DNA of 64,000 nt from Galdieria partita. Lineage: Eukaryota; Rhodophyta; Bangiophyceae; Galdieriales; Galdieriaceae. The number at the start of each line of letters is the position of its first letter. The stretch's first letter is position 1. The stretch lies in contig BQMJ01000023.1 in the NCBI GenBank assembly GCA_025991245.1, positions 149,001 to 213,000 of the forward strand, written 5' to 3'. Below are positions 1-10,077 of the stretch, one piece after another. Below the pieces are notes generated by a model. It worked only from the letters and a program-made list of their open reading frames with translations. It ran no database searches and was not told where the DNA came from. The position numbers and the translations under genes are program-made.

Positions 1-181
1 GCCAGCTTTGCTCAAATATCTACTGGTTAATAGCAAATGATGATCAAAGTAAATATATTCACAAGTTTGCAACTTTGTATCAACTATAACATGAGGCTTC
101 TTAGTTATTCATAAAATCACATTTCATTTGCTGAAGTAGCAAATCATTCAATGACAAGATGGACCTTTAGAAAATTTCAAA

Positions 182-1660
182 ATGTCCCTGAAATGGTTCT
201 CGGAACGACCTTTTTCTTTGGCTTGTATTATAGTCCTTGTCTCTTTGGTGTCTTTAAAAGCTAACAATATTGTCTACGGAGAGAATATGATCAACATGGC
301 AAACTTAACTTTAGAGAATCCAGCAACTCGGAATTTAACAGCGCAACACAAAACTAGTATTCAAGGTTTGTTCGTGGGGTTGGCAAACTATGGCGATCAT
401 AGAATAAAAAAAACTATACTGGACGAAAATGGCAAATTGTACCCTGAGTTTACTTGTTCCAGTGCCTCAGAAAATAGTTGCTTTTTAGTAGATATGTTTC
501 AAGATCGATCAATCTTCTACTTTGAGTTCCAGGCCTCATACAACTATTATCCAAGGACCCCAAAGATAGAGTCCAAGACACTGCCTGTAGTATTGGAAGA
601 AGGGCCAACGTTAGAGGCCGAAGATCTTCAGGATAGTTTGAGAAGCGGAGCATTTACTCTCTTTTATGATTGTCCGCATAAGGCAACTGTTCCTAGCACT
701 CATGCTATCAAGGTGAATGTTCCATTAGGGAAACCAGGTAGTAACCTCACATTTTCGTTTCAGAAAGAATGTGGATGTGGAACTCATCCTCATGCATATC
801 TTATTCTTCAAGATGATCAAGGAGAAGAAATAAATGAAAGAAGCGCAATACTTGATCCTGCCATTTCCACATTCCAACTTTCTTTGGCGTTGAATTATGT
901 CGAAGGCGTTCAATCTTTCGATATTCCAAAGACGATTTATGATCATGACTCGTATCGTCTTCAAATGTCAGGACAAGGGGTAGACAGAGGTGGAATTGTT
1001 CTAGGTGGTGAGAAAATAACTTGGATATTACAAGATGAATGTATCGGAAGTCTAAACGGGATTCCACGGGTAGTCAACATTCACGTGCCCATTCCACCTT
1101 TTGAGTCGTTGAGTATTCAGTTTTCGAAGGATTGCGGTGGCGGAAGACCACGAGGTTTGTATGTAGGATTCACTCCAAATTCTTATGACATAGTGAAAGA
1201 TGGTCTCGTGCAATTGTCTCCCATCACGGTGCTAAATGAAACAGACAAATTCCTGGAACTCTACTTATCTCTACAAGGTGAATCTTCCCCTCGCAGTATG
1301 TTGGTTGGACCTCCCATACTTGACATTATAGATCCTTCAATTGTCTCCGGGAAGCTGATCTCAGATACACAAAACCAGCGTTCTCTAACCCTTCACGAGG
1401 ATCTGTTGAGGCTGAAAGACCAAAAGCCAGTCACTTTTAGTTTTATTTGCAAAAGAACCGGTCAAACCAGTATCGACATATCTTTTCCGGTTCGAAATAG
1501 AGACAAAATTGACATGCATCTTGTCAAACGTTGCAAAGCGCCATCTGCCTTTAGGAATTCTACATATCTCACGGCAAATAGTACATTAATACTATTCACT
1601 CTACTTGCATTTGTCTTAGGCGTTTGTGCAGTGAAGAAACTACGACCGCGGAAGAATTGA
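182..1660 (+). CDS. Unrecognised type I membrane glycoprotein-like protein
   Basis: 492 aa, one exon, ATG start. An N-terminal hydrophobic segment (about residues 12-26) reads as a signal peptide and a C-terminal hydrophobic stretch (about 465-483) followed by KKLRPRKN reads as a stop-transfer anchor, so most of the protein should lie on the lumenal or extracellular side. Several NxS/T sequons are present. Two internal segments resemble each other: around residues 175-210 and 295-330, each with a V-x-VP stretch, an aromatic-rich F-x-F strand, then ECGCG or DCGGG. A third, weaker copy may sit near 425-440. This suggests a duplicated Cys-containing beta domain. I do not recognise the family. 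It is encoded tail-to-tail with the next gene, 66 bp apart. Confidence 0.75.
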   Translation: MSLKWFSERPFSLACIIVLVSLVSLKANNIVYGENMINMANLTLENPATRNLTAQHKTSIQGLFVGLANYGDHRIKKTILDENGKLYPEFTCSSASENSCFLVDMFQDRSIFYFEFQASYNYYPRTPKIESKTLPVVLEEGPTLEAEDLQDSLRSGAFTLFYDCPHKATVPSTHAIKVNVPLGKPGSNLTFSFQKECGCGTHPHAYLILQDDQGEEINERSAILDPAISTFQLSLALNYVEGVQSFDIPKTIYDHDSYRLQMSGQGVDRGGIVLGGEKITWILQDECIGSLNGIPRVVNIHVPIPPFESLSIQFSKDCGGGRPRGLYVGFTPNSYDIVKDGLVQLSPITVLNETDKFLELYLSLQGESSPRSMLVGPPILDIIDPSIVSGKLISDTQNQRSLTLHEDLLRLKDQKPVTFSFICKRTGQTSIDISFPVRNRDKIDMHLVKRCKAPSAFRNSTYLTANSTLILFTLLAFVLGVCAVKKLRPRKN

Positions 1661-1726
1661 ACCTCGGTCTTTGACAGCAATGCATCTGAAATGTCAATAG
1701 CTCAAATAAAAGGCATGCGCATTTAC

Positions 1727-3229
1727 TCAAAGTTTTTGCATTTGCTCATTATTTTTTACGCCACTCTTTGGCTGTTTCAAAAATTCTTTTCGTTGACGAA
1801 TTTTTTCTCGAACATCCTCTGCAGCATTAAGAGACAACAGCCACGGCAAAATATTCAACAACTCATTATCACTCATATCATCAACAAAGGATTCAATAGG
1901 AATGGCATTATCAATATTATACACATAAGCTGCTGGTGAATTATCTACAATAATGGTCTTCGCAAGATCCCGACCTAAACTAGACAACTTCTTTACATAA
2001 CCGGACTGTACAGTATCATATTCACAGCTGTCACGAAATAAACGATGCGATGGCGGTAGAGGCTCAATATTTGCAGAGTCACAAAGCATGTCTATAACTG
2101 GGTCTGCATAGGCTGGTAATGATGCTGTGAAGATAATGATTTCAAATATTTGAGACACCTGGAACAATTCGTTAAGTTGACAGGTAAATGCAAAGATAGC
2201 CCTTACCTTTTGTAAGAATTCGTCGCACCAAGGACGTTTCTTAACAAAAAGCGTCATTGATATGTTGCTGATATCCAAATTAAGAGTGAAATCTGACTCA
2301 TGTTTCGAGTCATCAAAACTGCTATGGACAAGAGTTTCATCTAAATCCAGAACCAGAGTCTTTCGACCTTTCATCCTTTCACTTTGCACGGGAAGTAATG
2401 TGGATGACCTTCTCTTCAGTAACGGAAGTGAAGCAAGCCTCGTTAAACCCTTCTCCAACCTCCCAGAATTGTCGTCCTCCCTGTCTACAGAGGACGCCAC
2501 AAGATGCTTCTTTATCGATATCTTAATAGCTTGTGCATCCTTAGTATTGTTTTGCACACCTTGTTTGCTACTCAACTTCGATAACTCACCGTCCCTCCTA
2601 ATACTTGGGTGCGAGCTCATTCTATTAGTAGTCGTAGACTTTTCTCCAACATCGTTGCAATTGTATAATTCAGGACTCGTGCAGGATACCAGACAAAATA
2701 ACTTCAATATAGAATTCATAAAGTTACGAGGGCTATTGTTTGCGGGCTGGCTCTCAGATTCCTCTTGGGTTACATGCAAAAGTTCTAAGTCTCTGGCCAA
2801 GTTAACCGAGCTACTTCCTGCTCGAGGACTGTTTAAAAAGCTCCTGCTTCTTCTTCTTCGTCGGCGTTGACTAGAAGACTCGGTGTAACTGGACACGTCG
2901 GAGGTCCTCGAAGCCTCCTCCTTCTTACCCTCAGTATTTTCCACAGTTTCATCAGAGCATTTATTGTCTAATAATTGATGGCTCACGATTTCTTCCTCAA
3001 GCTCTTCGTCTTCGTCTGTTTTAAGCCTTGAAAAATCGAGAGATTGAAGTCCGGAGGGACGTCGGAGTGATTTAGTGGACGCCTCTAAGGTGGCCAATAA
3101 AAAACCTTCATCTGGACCGGGCAAGTCTAGCAGAAGACGTTCTACGCTTTCTCTAGAGTCAAAAGACTGTTCATTGCTGTTCGTTAAAGTTCCTGACCCA
3201 ACTACTCCTGAGCTCTCATCTTGTTCCAT
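1727..3229 (-). CDS. CTD small phosphatase-like / NIF-type HAD phosphatase
   Basis: Protein of about 484 aa with one 48-bp intron. The C-terminal half is an FCP1-homology/NLI-interacting-factor domain: the catalytic DLDETLVHSSF motif (DxDxT type) lies near residue 290, followed by FEIIIFTASLPAYADPVID and the ...VDNSPAAY... motif, as in SCP1-3/SSP phosphatases that act on phosphoserine in the RNA polymerase II CTD or similar substrates. The first 260 residues are low-complexity, Ser-rich and contain an RRRRRRSRS basic run. The intron (2159-2206, GTAAGG...CCAG) is a multiple of three without a stop, so read-through would insert 16 residues in the middle of the HAD domain between KV and SQIFEI. 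Family comparison shows it should be removed. CDS 1727-2158 and 2207-3229. Confidence 0.88.
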   Translation of the reverse strand: MEQDESSGVVGSGTLTNSNEQSFDSRESVERLLLDLPGPDEGFLLATLEASTKSLRRPSGLQSLDFSRLKTDEDEELEEEIVSHQLLDNKCSDETVENTEGKKEEASRTSDVSSYTESSSQRRRRRRSRSFLNSPRAGSSSVNLARDLELLHVTQEESESQPANNSPRNFMNSILKLFCLVSCTSPELYNCNDVGEKSTTTNRMSSHPSIRRDGELSKLSSKQGVQNNTKDAQAIKISIKKHLVASSVDREDDNSGRLEKGLTRLASLPLLKRRSSTLLPVQSERMKGRKTLVLDLDETLVHSSFDDSKHESDFTLNLDISNISMTLFVKKRPWCDEFLQKVRAIFAFTCQLNELFQVSQIFEIIIFTASLPAYADPVIDMLCDSANIEPLPPSHRLFRDSCEYDTVQSGYVKKLSSLGRDLAKTIIVDNSPAAYVYNIDNAIPIESFVDDMSDNELLNILPWLLSLNAAEDVREKIRQRKEFLKQPKSGVKNNEQMQKL

Positions 3230-3450
3230 TGGGAATCCTGAGCCAAGAAATGACGAAAGTACTCCACAACGGATATGCCGACTGCTAATATCGCAATAGA
3301 GATTATACTATGTCCAGTGTAGACAATTAACTGAAGAATACTCTTTAAATACTACTAAAGACTACAGAACCGAAGAACTGCCATAGATGTACAAGTGAAT
3401 CATGGCATACGATTCTGAAACATTTGTAACATTTGCAATTGATATCTTTT

Positions 3451-4776
3451 ATGGGAAGCACTTCAAAACCGAAAGAAAGATATTGGCCTGGGAAGGTGCC
3501 ACAATACGCCTTGAAACAATGGGAAGACGACGAAGATGACTTTTTCAACTTGGCAGCGCCGCACAAACTCCAGCAACACTCGTTACCTGCTGATGGAAAG
3601 GTAGTTGGACCAAATTCAGCAAGAGAACGTCGAAACTCGTCCGCCAGCCACAGCTCGGGCTTCGACAACTCGAAAGAACCAATTGAGGCAAAGGAAGAGT
3701 CAGCGGTAGAGCGAAGAGCAAGAATAAAAGCGCAAGTTTTGCGCAAGAGACAGATGGAGCCCGACTTGCTAGACAGACGTCAGGATCTTAGATTTGATGA
3801 AGGCGAGACATTTCAAGGAGTTTCAGAAACGAACGGAATAAATCAAGAACTCTTCAAGCAAGCCTCCGACCCGTCACAGAGCTCGTCGTCGAGCCAAGAG
3901 AACGAAAGTGAAGAAGACAACGGGGATAGTGAGGTGTCGACCGAAGAAGAACTAGAGGAGGGAACTGTAATGTACTTTCCGCGTTTGTCGCGTCCAGTGT
4001 TTGTAAATAGAAACCAGAGAGAAACTGTTGAAGAACGAGAAAAGATTGAAAAGGACGCGGAGAGAGAAAGACAAGCCCGAGAATCAAGGAAAGAATTCAG
4101 GATGCAACAAGCACACTCGGTTGTAACCCAAACACCTATTGAAACAAAGAGTGGTTCTTCGAAAGGGGACGCTGAATTAGACGATTTAGGGCTGGAGTTA
4201 CCTGACGATGAAGACCGAGATGTGGAGTATGAATTAGAATTGATGAAATGGAAGATACGTGAATTGCGAAGACTTCAAAGGGAGTACGATCGTGATGAGG
4301 AGCGAAAGAGAGAGCTAGAAGAAATTGAACGAAGACGGAACATGTCGGAAGACGAAAGGAAGAAGGAGGACGAGGAGAGGTTGCGCAGAGATGAGAAGAT
4401 ACGGGAGGAGAAACCCAAGATTGCGTTTCTTCAGAAATACTACCACAAAGGTGCCTTCTTCATGGAACAGGACGATAGTGGTCGCTACAAGGAAGATATC
4501 TATAATCGTAATTTCATGGAGGGCACAGAAGAAGACTTGATTGATCGAACGTATCTCCCCAAAGTTATGCAAACTCGTCGAGGACAGTTTGGCTTCAAGG
4601 GCCGAACCAAATATACTCATTTAACGAATGAGGATACCACGTTTGGCACTACTTACGGAAATAAGAAACCCGAACTGACACGGGATGAGCTTGAACTTGT
4701 TCGGAAGAGGAAGGCCTCCGAACTGAAAGGTTCCGATTCAGTGTTTCAACGGCCACGTGGTCCAAAGAAAGTTTAA
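3451..4776 (+). CDS. MFAP1: MFAP1 / Spp381-like spliceosomal protein
   Basis: 441 aa, very charged with long Glu/Arg helices. The C-terminal region carries the MFAP1 signature: FLQKYYHKGAFF, then a DIYNRNF segment and the highly conserved TYLPKVMQ...RGQFGFKGRTKYTHLTNEDTT block. MFAP1 is a component of the spliceosomal B complex (Spp381 counterpart) that contacts Prp38 and helps activation, so it should act in the nucleus. The N-terminus has a WPGKVPQY motif and acidic Ser-rich linkers. I chose the ATG at 3451; the frame is open slightly upstream but only with non-ATG codons. It is divergent from the CTD phosphatase across about 220 bp. Confidence 0.9.
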   Translation: MGSTSKPKERYWPGKVPQYALKQWEDDEDDFFNLAAPHKLQQHSLPADGKVVGPNSARERRNSSASHSSGFDNSKEPIEAKEESAVERRARIKAQVLRKRQMEPDLLDRRQDLRFDEGETFQGVSETNGINQELFKQASDPSQSSSSSQENESEEDNGDSEVSTEEELEEGTVMYFPRLSRPVFVNRNQRETVEEREKIEKDAERERQARESRKEFRMQQAHSVVTQTPIETKSGSSKGDAELDDLGLELPDDEDRDVEYELELMKWKIRELRRLQREYDRDEERKRELEEIERRRNMSEDERKKEDEERLRRDEKIREEKPKIAFLQKYYHKGAFFMEQDDSGRYKEDIYNRNFMEGTEEDLIDRTYLPKVMQTRRGQFGFKGRTKYTHLTNEDTTFGTTYGNKKPELTRDELELVRKRKASELKGSDSVFQRPRGPKKV

Positions 4777-4915
4777 GTTTTTTCATGCGAAAAACTTTGG
4801 TTCCTTTTATTCATTATTGTTTGATAGAATTCATTTATTTCATTTCTTTCCATTGAATCTTGAACAACATATTTTAATATGAGGTGATGTTTCATACTTT
4901 GGGAGCGAATGCTTT

Positions 4916-6037
4916 TCAACAAAGATCTCTTCGGGGTAAGCAAGTTTCGAAAACTGGGAGTACGTATTCTCGGTAGTATTTAGTGTTGGAAATACCTGTA
5001 CCTTCGCTGATTGTCTTACAGTCTTTAGAGCATGTGTAGACCAGTATAGTGGAAAGCGACATAAAAGAATGGTCATCGTCCAACAAGGAAATTTGCATGT
5101 TACTTTTCTTCGAACTCTCTTTCAGAAAATATAAAAACTGCGACATAAGTTGAAATTCAAACGCTCGTTCAGAATTACAACATGGACAGGGAGGTATTTT
5201 CGACATCATACGTTTGTTCCATTTCGAACTCGGAGTAATTAACGGTGTTCCACCAAAATGATATCGTACACATTGATTAGGACACTGCTCTATTCTTTTG
5301 TAATATTTCCATTCTTCTTTCTGCATTTCCACAAAGAAGGATACTCCGTCAATATCAAAGTCTTCATCCATTTGTCCTGCAACATTCTGATAAAACTGTG
5401 CCCGAAGAAATTGAATATGTGGATCAACCTTGTGTTCTTTCTCATACTGAGGTTCTTCCACTACCTCCAAAGAAATCTGTGGCAAAGGCACTTCAGTATT
5501 CCAATTAATTGACGAATGACGTTCGACATCTTTGTATTTTGTGGAAGACGACGCTTCTCCTTTCGGCGTCAGAGCGAGGGAGAGGTTTCTCCAGTCTTCA
5601 ACAAGCTTCTTCTCAAATTCGCTACAAATCTCCTCAGCAGCACCATTGTCTGCTTTGCTGTTCCAGCTGCCTTCAAAAGTACCAAAATCTTCCCAAAACT
5701 GTTGTTTCTCCTCAACTTTCAAAGCGTCATAACGAGGTTTCGTTCTAACCAGACTCCTCAAAAGAATCCAACCGTCCGAATTCTGCAAGCAACCCTCTTT
5801 CATACAAACAAATAAATACAAAAATCTGTCAAAGCCCTCCTCGTATGAAGTGGGGCACTGAAACAAGAACACAACTCTCTCTGCGCTTTTACAGCGCGCG
5901 CAATGAAGAAAATGTGCCTCGGGTCCGTCACCAAACCAAATAGGTCTTCCACCCAGAAAGCAGGTCTCTTTTTCAAAGTCAGTTGTTTGACAACGTTTTG
6001 GAACTCCAAGTAATACGGCTTGATCCTCAATTGTCAT
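4916..6037 (-). CDS. PDCD2/TSR4-family ribosome biogenesis factor
   Basis: 373 aa, single exon. The N-terminus (VLLGVPKRC ... FLGGRPIWF) and paired-Cys elements (CARCKSAE, then CMKEGC) followed by a C-terminal PDCD2_C domain (CVRYHFGGTPLI, then CPCC and CSKDC) identify the PDCD2/PDCD2L/Tsr4 family. Family members are dedicated chaperones of ribosomal protein uS5 (Rps2) in the cytosol and are needed for 40S assembly. The predicted zinc ligands in the middle and C-terminal parts are present. It is convergent with MFAP1 (140 bp) and divergent from the eIF6 gene, another ribosome-maturation factor. Whether that adjacency matters functionally is inference. Confidence 0.85.
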   Translation of the reverse strand: MTIEDQAVLLGVPKRCQTTDFEKETCFLGGRPIWFGDGPEAHFLHCARCKSAERVVFLFQCPTSYEEGFDRFLYLFVCMKEGCLQNSDGWILLRSLVRTKPRYDALKVEEKQQFWEDFGTFEGSWNSKADNGAAEEICSEFEKKLVEDWRNLSLALTPKGEASSSTKYKDVERHSSINWNTEVPLPQISLEVVEEPQYEKEHKVDPHIQFLRAQFYQNVAGQMDEDFDIDGVSFFVEMQKEEWKYYKRIEQCPNQCVRYHFGGTPLITPSSKWNKRMMSKIPPCPCCNSERAFEFQLMSQFLYFLKESSKKSNMQISLLDDDHSFMSLSTILVYTCSKDCKTISEGTGISNTKYYREYVLPVFETCLPRRDLC

Positions 6038-6374
6038 ACGGTTCTCTTGACCGCTCTACTCTATGCAATAATTTTAAAAACAGTATTCGAACTTTTCGGA
6101 ACTTGCAAGAAAATGAAAATCTCTAAATCTTTTGTATTTATTTTTTTGCACTTGTTTTGTCAAAATATATGACCTCCACAGAAACGAAATCTATTCAAAT
6201 ATTACAGAAATCAATGAGCTAGCTTACAAATTACTGAATTAGAAGTGAATAACGAAACCAAAAAAGGGTATCTCAGCATACGCAGTTGTTCAAAGAGTTC
6301 CCACAATAATACTGATAGAACAGTAACGGTGTCATTCAAATACTGATGACCCTGATTGATTGGTCGGCATTGAG

Positions 6375-7115
6375 ATGGCCATTCGATGTCAGTTTGAGAG
6401 TAGTAGTGAAGTTGGTGTCTTCGCAAAGCTAACAAGTGGTTACTGTTTAGTTTCCGTAGGCTCTTCAGAAAACTTTTATTCAGTTTTTGAGGGGGAACTG
6501 GCCGACCATATACCTGTCGTTCACGCTACTGTTGGCGGGGGTTGTCGCTGTATTGGTCGTCTTGCTGTTGGTAATAGACGCGGACTGCTGCTTCCAAACT
6601 CAACAACTGATCAGGAACTTCTTCATATTCGTAATAGTCTTCCAGATTCTGTCGTAGTTCAGCGATGCGAAGAGCGCCTTAACGCACTAGGAAACTGCAT
6701 TGTGACAAATGATTATGTAGCTTTAGTGCACCCCGATTTGGACCGTGAAACAGAGGAATTGGTGGCTGACGTTTTAGGAGTTGCGGTTTTCAGGCAAGCC
6801 ATTGCTGGCGAAGCATTGGTAGGAAGTTACTGCTGTTTGACGAACCAAGGTGGCTTGGTTCACCCTCTCACTCCAATTGAAGATCAAGATGAATTGTCTA
6901 CTCTTATCAGGGTTCCCTTAGTGGCCGGAACTATCAACAGAGGCAGTGAGGTTATTGGAGCCGGCTTAGTTGCGAACGACTGGAGTGCCTTCTGTGGCTT
7001 GGATACCACTTCAACAGAGTTATCAGTAGTGGAAAGTATTTTCCGACTACGCGATATGGAGCCTGTTTCATTCATGAATCAAGCAAAACCTTCCTTGATA
7101 GAAAATCTCGCTTAA
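6375..7115 (+). CDS. TIF6: Translation initiation factor 6 (eIF6/Tif6)
   Basis: 246 aa, no intron. The ATG at 6375 gives [19 protein letters not shown], aligning exactly with the canonical eIF6 N-terminus. The pentein-fold repeats are easy to follow ([11 protein letters not shown], then [15 protein letters not shown], then the [10 protein letters not shown] block, then TNQGGLVHP, then [15 protein letters not shown]). eIF6 binds pre-60S particles, blocks premature joining to 40S and is released by SBDS/EFL1. The length matches the family (about 245 aa), with the short C-terminal tail typical of non-metazoan forms. Confidence 0.95.
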   Translation: MAIRCQFESSSEVGVFAKLTSGYCLVSVGSSENFYSVFEGELADHIPVVHATVGGGCRCIGRLAVGNRRGLLLPNSTTDQELLHIRNSLPDSVVVQRCEERLNALGNCIVTNDYVALVHPDLDRETEELVADVLGVAVFRQAIAGEALVGSYCCLTNQGGLVHPLTPIEDQDELSTLIRVPLVAGTINRGSEVIGAGLVANDWSAFCGLDTTSTELSVVESIFRLRDMEPVSFMNQAKPSLIENLA

Positions 7116-7368
7116 GTTTGTATTGTCAGCTGTCTTGAAGCTTGTGCCCACAATATATGCTAAGCCAAAGGCACTGTTCGAGTTTTCAATTATAACTTGA
7201 GACATAAAAGTGTTGGATTGCAAGCTCTTTACGTGGGATGAGAAAAGCTTTGGCTTCACTTTAAATTTGCTTCTTTTATTGACAAGTTGGAGGAAATATC
7301 AAAAATAGTTGTAGGAACGAATAAAACTTTGTTTGACTAAATTGGTAGTCACATGTGTCGAAACAAGT

Positions 7369-7582
7369 TCATTTTTTGCTCTTTGTCTTCAACTGTTGCT
7401 GAGCTGCTTTCAGTTTCGCCTGTTCCTCTTTCTGCTTCTTCTTGAACTCCAAATCTTCCTACGTGCAAAATCATTTTGAAACCACATAAGAAGTTATCTC
7501 TACACAGTACCTCTGTCAATTCTTTCGATGACGGCTTTGGCTTTTTCAAAGGCTTTGCTTTGCCCCCGTCCCTACCGACCAT
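7369..7582 (-). CDS. TMA7: TMA7, translation machinery-associated protein 7
   Basis: A 53-residue protein split by one 52-bp intron (7459-7510). Exon 1 (7511-7582) encodes MVGRDGGKAKPLKKPKPSSK and exon 2 (7369-7458) encodes a Lys/Gln/Glu-rich helix EDLEFKKKQKEEQAKLKAAQ ending in KTKSKK. This matches the TMA7/CCDC72 family (SGREGGKxKPLKxPK ... EEDxxFKxKQKEEQKKL), small ribosome-associated proteins. The typical Gly-rich C-terminal tail of animal and fungal TMA7 is shortened here. Neither exon alone would be noticed as a gene. The frame is continuous only after splicing. Confidence 0.88.
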
Positions 7583-7764
7583 GAGAGTAGTTTGACACAA
7601 ATCCAGCAACTGGTTATTGAAAATCGACTGGTCTTTAGTTCAAAAATCAAACAAGCAAATTTGGGTTTTTTAAGTCACTCTATCGAATAGGATGAAGTTC
7701 TTATTTTCTCTACGTTTTCCCTAGATGAAAACTTATGTAAAAGCTCGTATAAGAAGAAAAGTAC

Positions 7765-8574
7765 CTACAATATTTCCAGTATAGAAAGGACCACCATAGT
7801 ATGATCACCAAATACTGGCAATATCGATATATAGTCGGTGTCTTCAAACCTAATAACAACTTCTGAACTTATTTAAAGTTAAAATCAGAAACCAATTACT
7901 TGTCTTGGAAGCGCAGAAATTTCTCGTTGTAGGAAGGTACCAAGACAGGGAATAAGATAAAGTATAGAGAATACGATTCTCTTAATTCTCTAGCAAGGAT
8001 TACCTCTGAGTCTTCGCTTGAATCTTCGTCAATGACTAGAAAAGCTACAGGATCTGAGTTCTCTTCCACGAAGACATAATCCTATTCAAAGAAAGTGAGG
8101 TTCTGTTTTGGTGGTGCTTCTCTTTACTGACAGCCACAACATCATCAATCTCTTATAACTGGTCAGTGTTTGTTTATGTTATGTTGTTCGCTTACCTCGT
8201 AACATAAAGTGATCCTGAAGACCTCTCGTGTATATGCTTTCCGTTCTTCTTCGATTAACCAACAGTATCTTAGTGCTTTGCATTGGTTTATCCTCGAAAT
8301 AAAAATTTGTTCGTCATAGGTTCCAAGAAGCGCCAAAATGAAGCTGCTTTTTTCCTCATATCATATCGGTGAATTCTCCTGAAAAGATTATTCATTTATT
8401 GAAAGTTTGAGTGTTTTTATGTATGTACTATTATAAATGAGGTCCCAAAGAGTACCTTCTTTAGAAATCTAAGTTTCAGTCGAAAGCTTACGAACCGATT
8501 AGTTCTGGTGTTGTAGTTCTAGAAGAATTTTGTATTGAAAGGAAATGGCAAGTCAGCTTCCTAGAGTTTCTCAT
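7765..8574 (-). CDS. Unrecognised spliced gene (model incomplete)
   Basis: Frame continuity supports a multi-exon minus-strand gene. The best-supported pieces are 7765-7849 (last exon, stop TAG) and 7900-8081, joined by a perfect 50-bp GTAATT...TTAG intron, giving an acidic DEDSSEDSEV stretch, then KFLRFQDKFEDTDYISILPV and a hydrophobic VVLSILEIL end. Upstream, an open segment around 8196-8352 (FRITLCYE ... LIEEERKAYTREV ... GTYDEQIFISRINQ) and 8455-8517 look coding. The intervening 8082-8195 may be one long or two short introns. The first candidate ATG is at 8574. I do not recognise the family, and the 5' exon structure is uncertain. Confidence 0.4.
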
Positions 8575-9199
8575 TTCGAAATATCTGGCATAAACTTCTT
8601 TCAAATATCTACTTTCATCGATATTTCAAATTCCAACTTCACGAAGAACTCGCACCAGAATCACAGAAAGACTGAGAAAATATCTTCAAAGTGTGGAGAA
8701 AACGCTTTAACAAACTGTGCTTGAATCTTGGCTTAATAAGAAGACTCTTCAATTGTGCTGTGAAACTTATGTATGAAAACTGAAGGAGATAAATGTTGGT
8801 GAACACAAACAAGTCTTTAGACTGTCAATAAGACCAGTGAGAAACATAATAAAAAATTGTACTCTGTAACAGGAAACTCAGAAAGACCTTGTATACAAAA
8901 GAATTATAGGTTGTAAAATGGTGTCCAGTTTGCAAAACGAGGTTAAGATTGTAGTACCGTCACGTGTTATCGTTTCTACAAACTGGTTTTTAGATAGCAC
9001 GAGTTTCTCGTTCTGCAGGGAAAGCAACTTGCAATGTGGACTTCAACAAAAAACTAGTGGACTCGACAATATGCCTTTGAAGGCAAGGACTACCTGCCTT
9101 CAAAGTACAATCAATCAACGATTCGTATTCACGTTCTTCCAGCACGGCTCTTTTTCTTTCTCAACAACGTAAAGGTTTAGTTTGCTTTTCTGTTCAAAA
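8575..9199. other. Intergenic region between unknown gene and NAA10
   Basis: No convincing exon. A short open frame near 8918-9172 lacks protein-like features. It holds a perfect 10-bp inverted repeat (TTTGAAGGCA at 9076-9085, TGCCTTCAAA at 9095-9104, 9-nt loop) and should contain the NAA10 promoter. Confidence 0.5.
9076..9104. repeat. Perfect 10-bp inverted repeat (hairpin)
   Basis: TTTGAAGGCA and its reverse complement flank a 9-nt loop about 95 bp upstream of the NAA10 start. It is not followed by a T-run, so it is not an obvious terminator. It could be a 5'-UTR stem or a dyad operator. Function unknown. Confidence 0.6.
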
Positions 9200-9753
9200 A
9201 TGGTAAATATTAGAAGAGCAACGGTAAGTTTCGTTCTCTACAATCTATGTTTACTGTGAAACTGTTGTCATTTTAGCCTGAAGACTTGTTCTCCATGCAG
9301 ACTTGTAACTTGTTGTGTCTTCCCGAAAACTATCAGTTTAAATACTATTTGTATCATTTGTTGTCGTGGCCGCAATTACTGTTTGTCGCAGAAAACTTTG
9401 ACAAGAAGATCGTTGGATATGTTTTGGCAAAGATGGAAGAAGATGCTGTAGAGCCACACGGACATATTACTTCACTTGCTGTTTTGAGACACTACCGGAA
9501 GCTAGGCATTGCGCGAAAACTTATGGAAGCAGCTCATCGCGAAATGCAAGTTCTTTTTGGCGCTGTATACTGCTCTCTTCACGTGAGAGTCACGAACGTT
9601 GCTGCACAGCATCTTTACATGGAGTCGTTGTCGTATCAAATCCACGACGTGGAGGCAAAATATTATGCCGACGGAGAGGATGCGTACGATATGAGGTGCA
9701 TTTTTAAGGAACTCTCGGGAAAGAAGTTCGCTAAGAACAGCTCCAAGAGCTGA
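9200..9753 (+). CDS. NAA10: N-alpha-acetyltransferase NatA catalytic subunit (NAA10/ARD1)
   Basis: 166 aa over two exons: 9200-9223 encodes MVNIRRAT, a 53-bp intron (9224-9276) follows, then 9277-9753. The protein is an almost diagnostic NAA10: [11 protein letters not shown], then [23 protein letters not shown], the [19 protein letters not shown] acetyl-CoA-binding loop (R/QxxGxG/A type) and [12 protein letters not shown]. With NAA15 it acetylates nascent chains starting with Ala, Ser, Thr or similar at the ribosome. The C-terminal tail is short and basic compared with human NAA10. Confidence 0.95.
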
Positions 9754-10031
9754 ATAGGAGAGAGGTTTTGTCTTTTTGGGGTGCAAATGAAAGAATGAGG
9801 TCTTGTACAAGACCTTATCGTTACCTTCCTTTTAAACAGACGCTAGAAACCCAAATCCGACTCGACCCTTTCATTAGTTGCAAGGTATATTAAAATAGAC
9901 TAGGAGAATTCTTGCAATTTTTGAATCTTTTGGATTTCATGTTGTAATGAATATTTCAAGAACTCCTGGTTGAATTCTCAAGAAATATCTATTTACATAT
10001 TTGTGTGTGTATGAAAAGGAATGCCTTTGTG

Positions 10032-10077
<46 letters not shown>

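Noticed and set aside
2262-2870. 202-codon plus-strand frame
   Set aside because: Antisense to the Ser/Arg-rich N-terminal part of the CTD phosphatase; the length is explained by the biased codon composition of that region.
5258-5815. Several plus-strand open frames of 66-99 codons
   Set aside because: They are antisense to the TSR4/PDCD2 gene and have no start context or domain signal.
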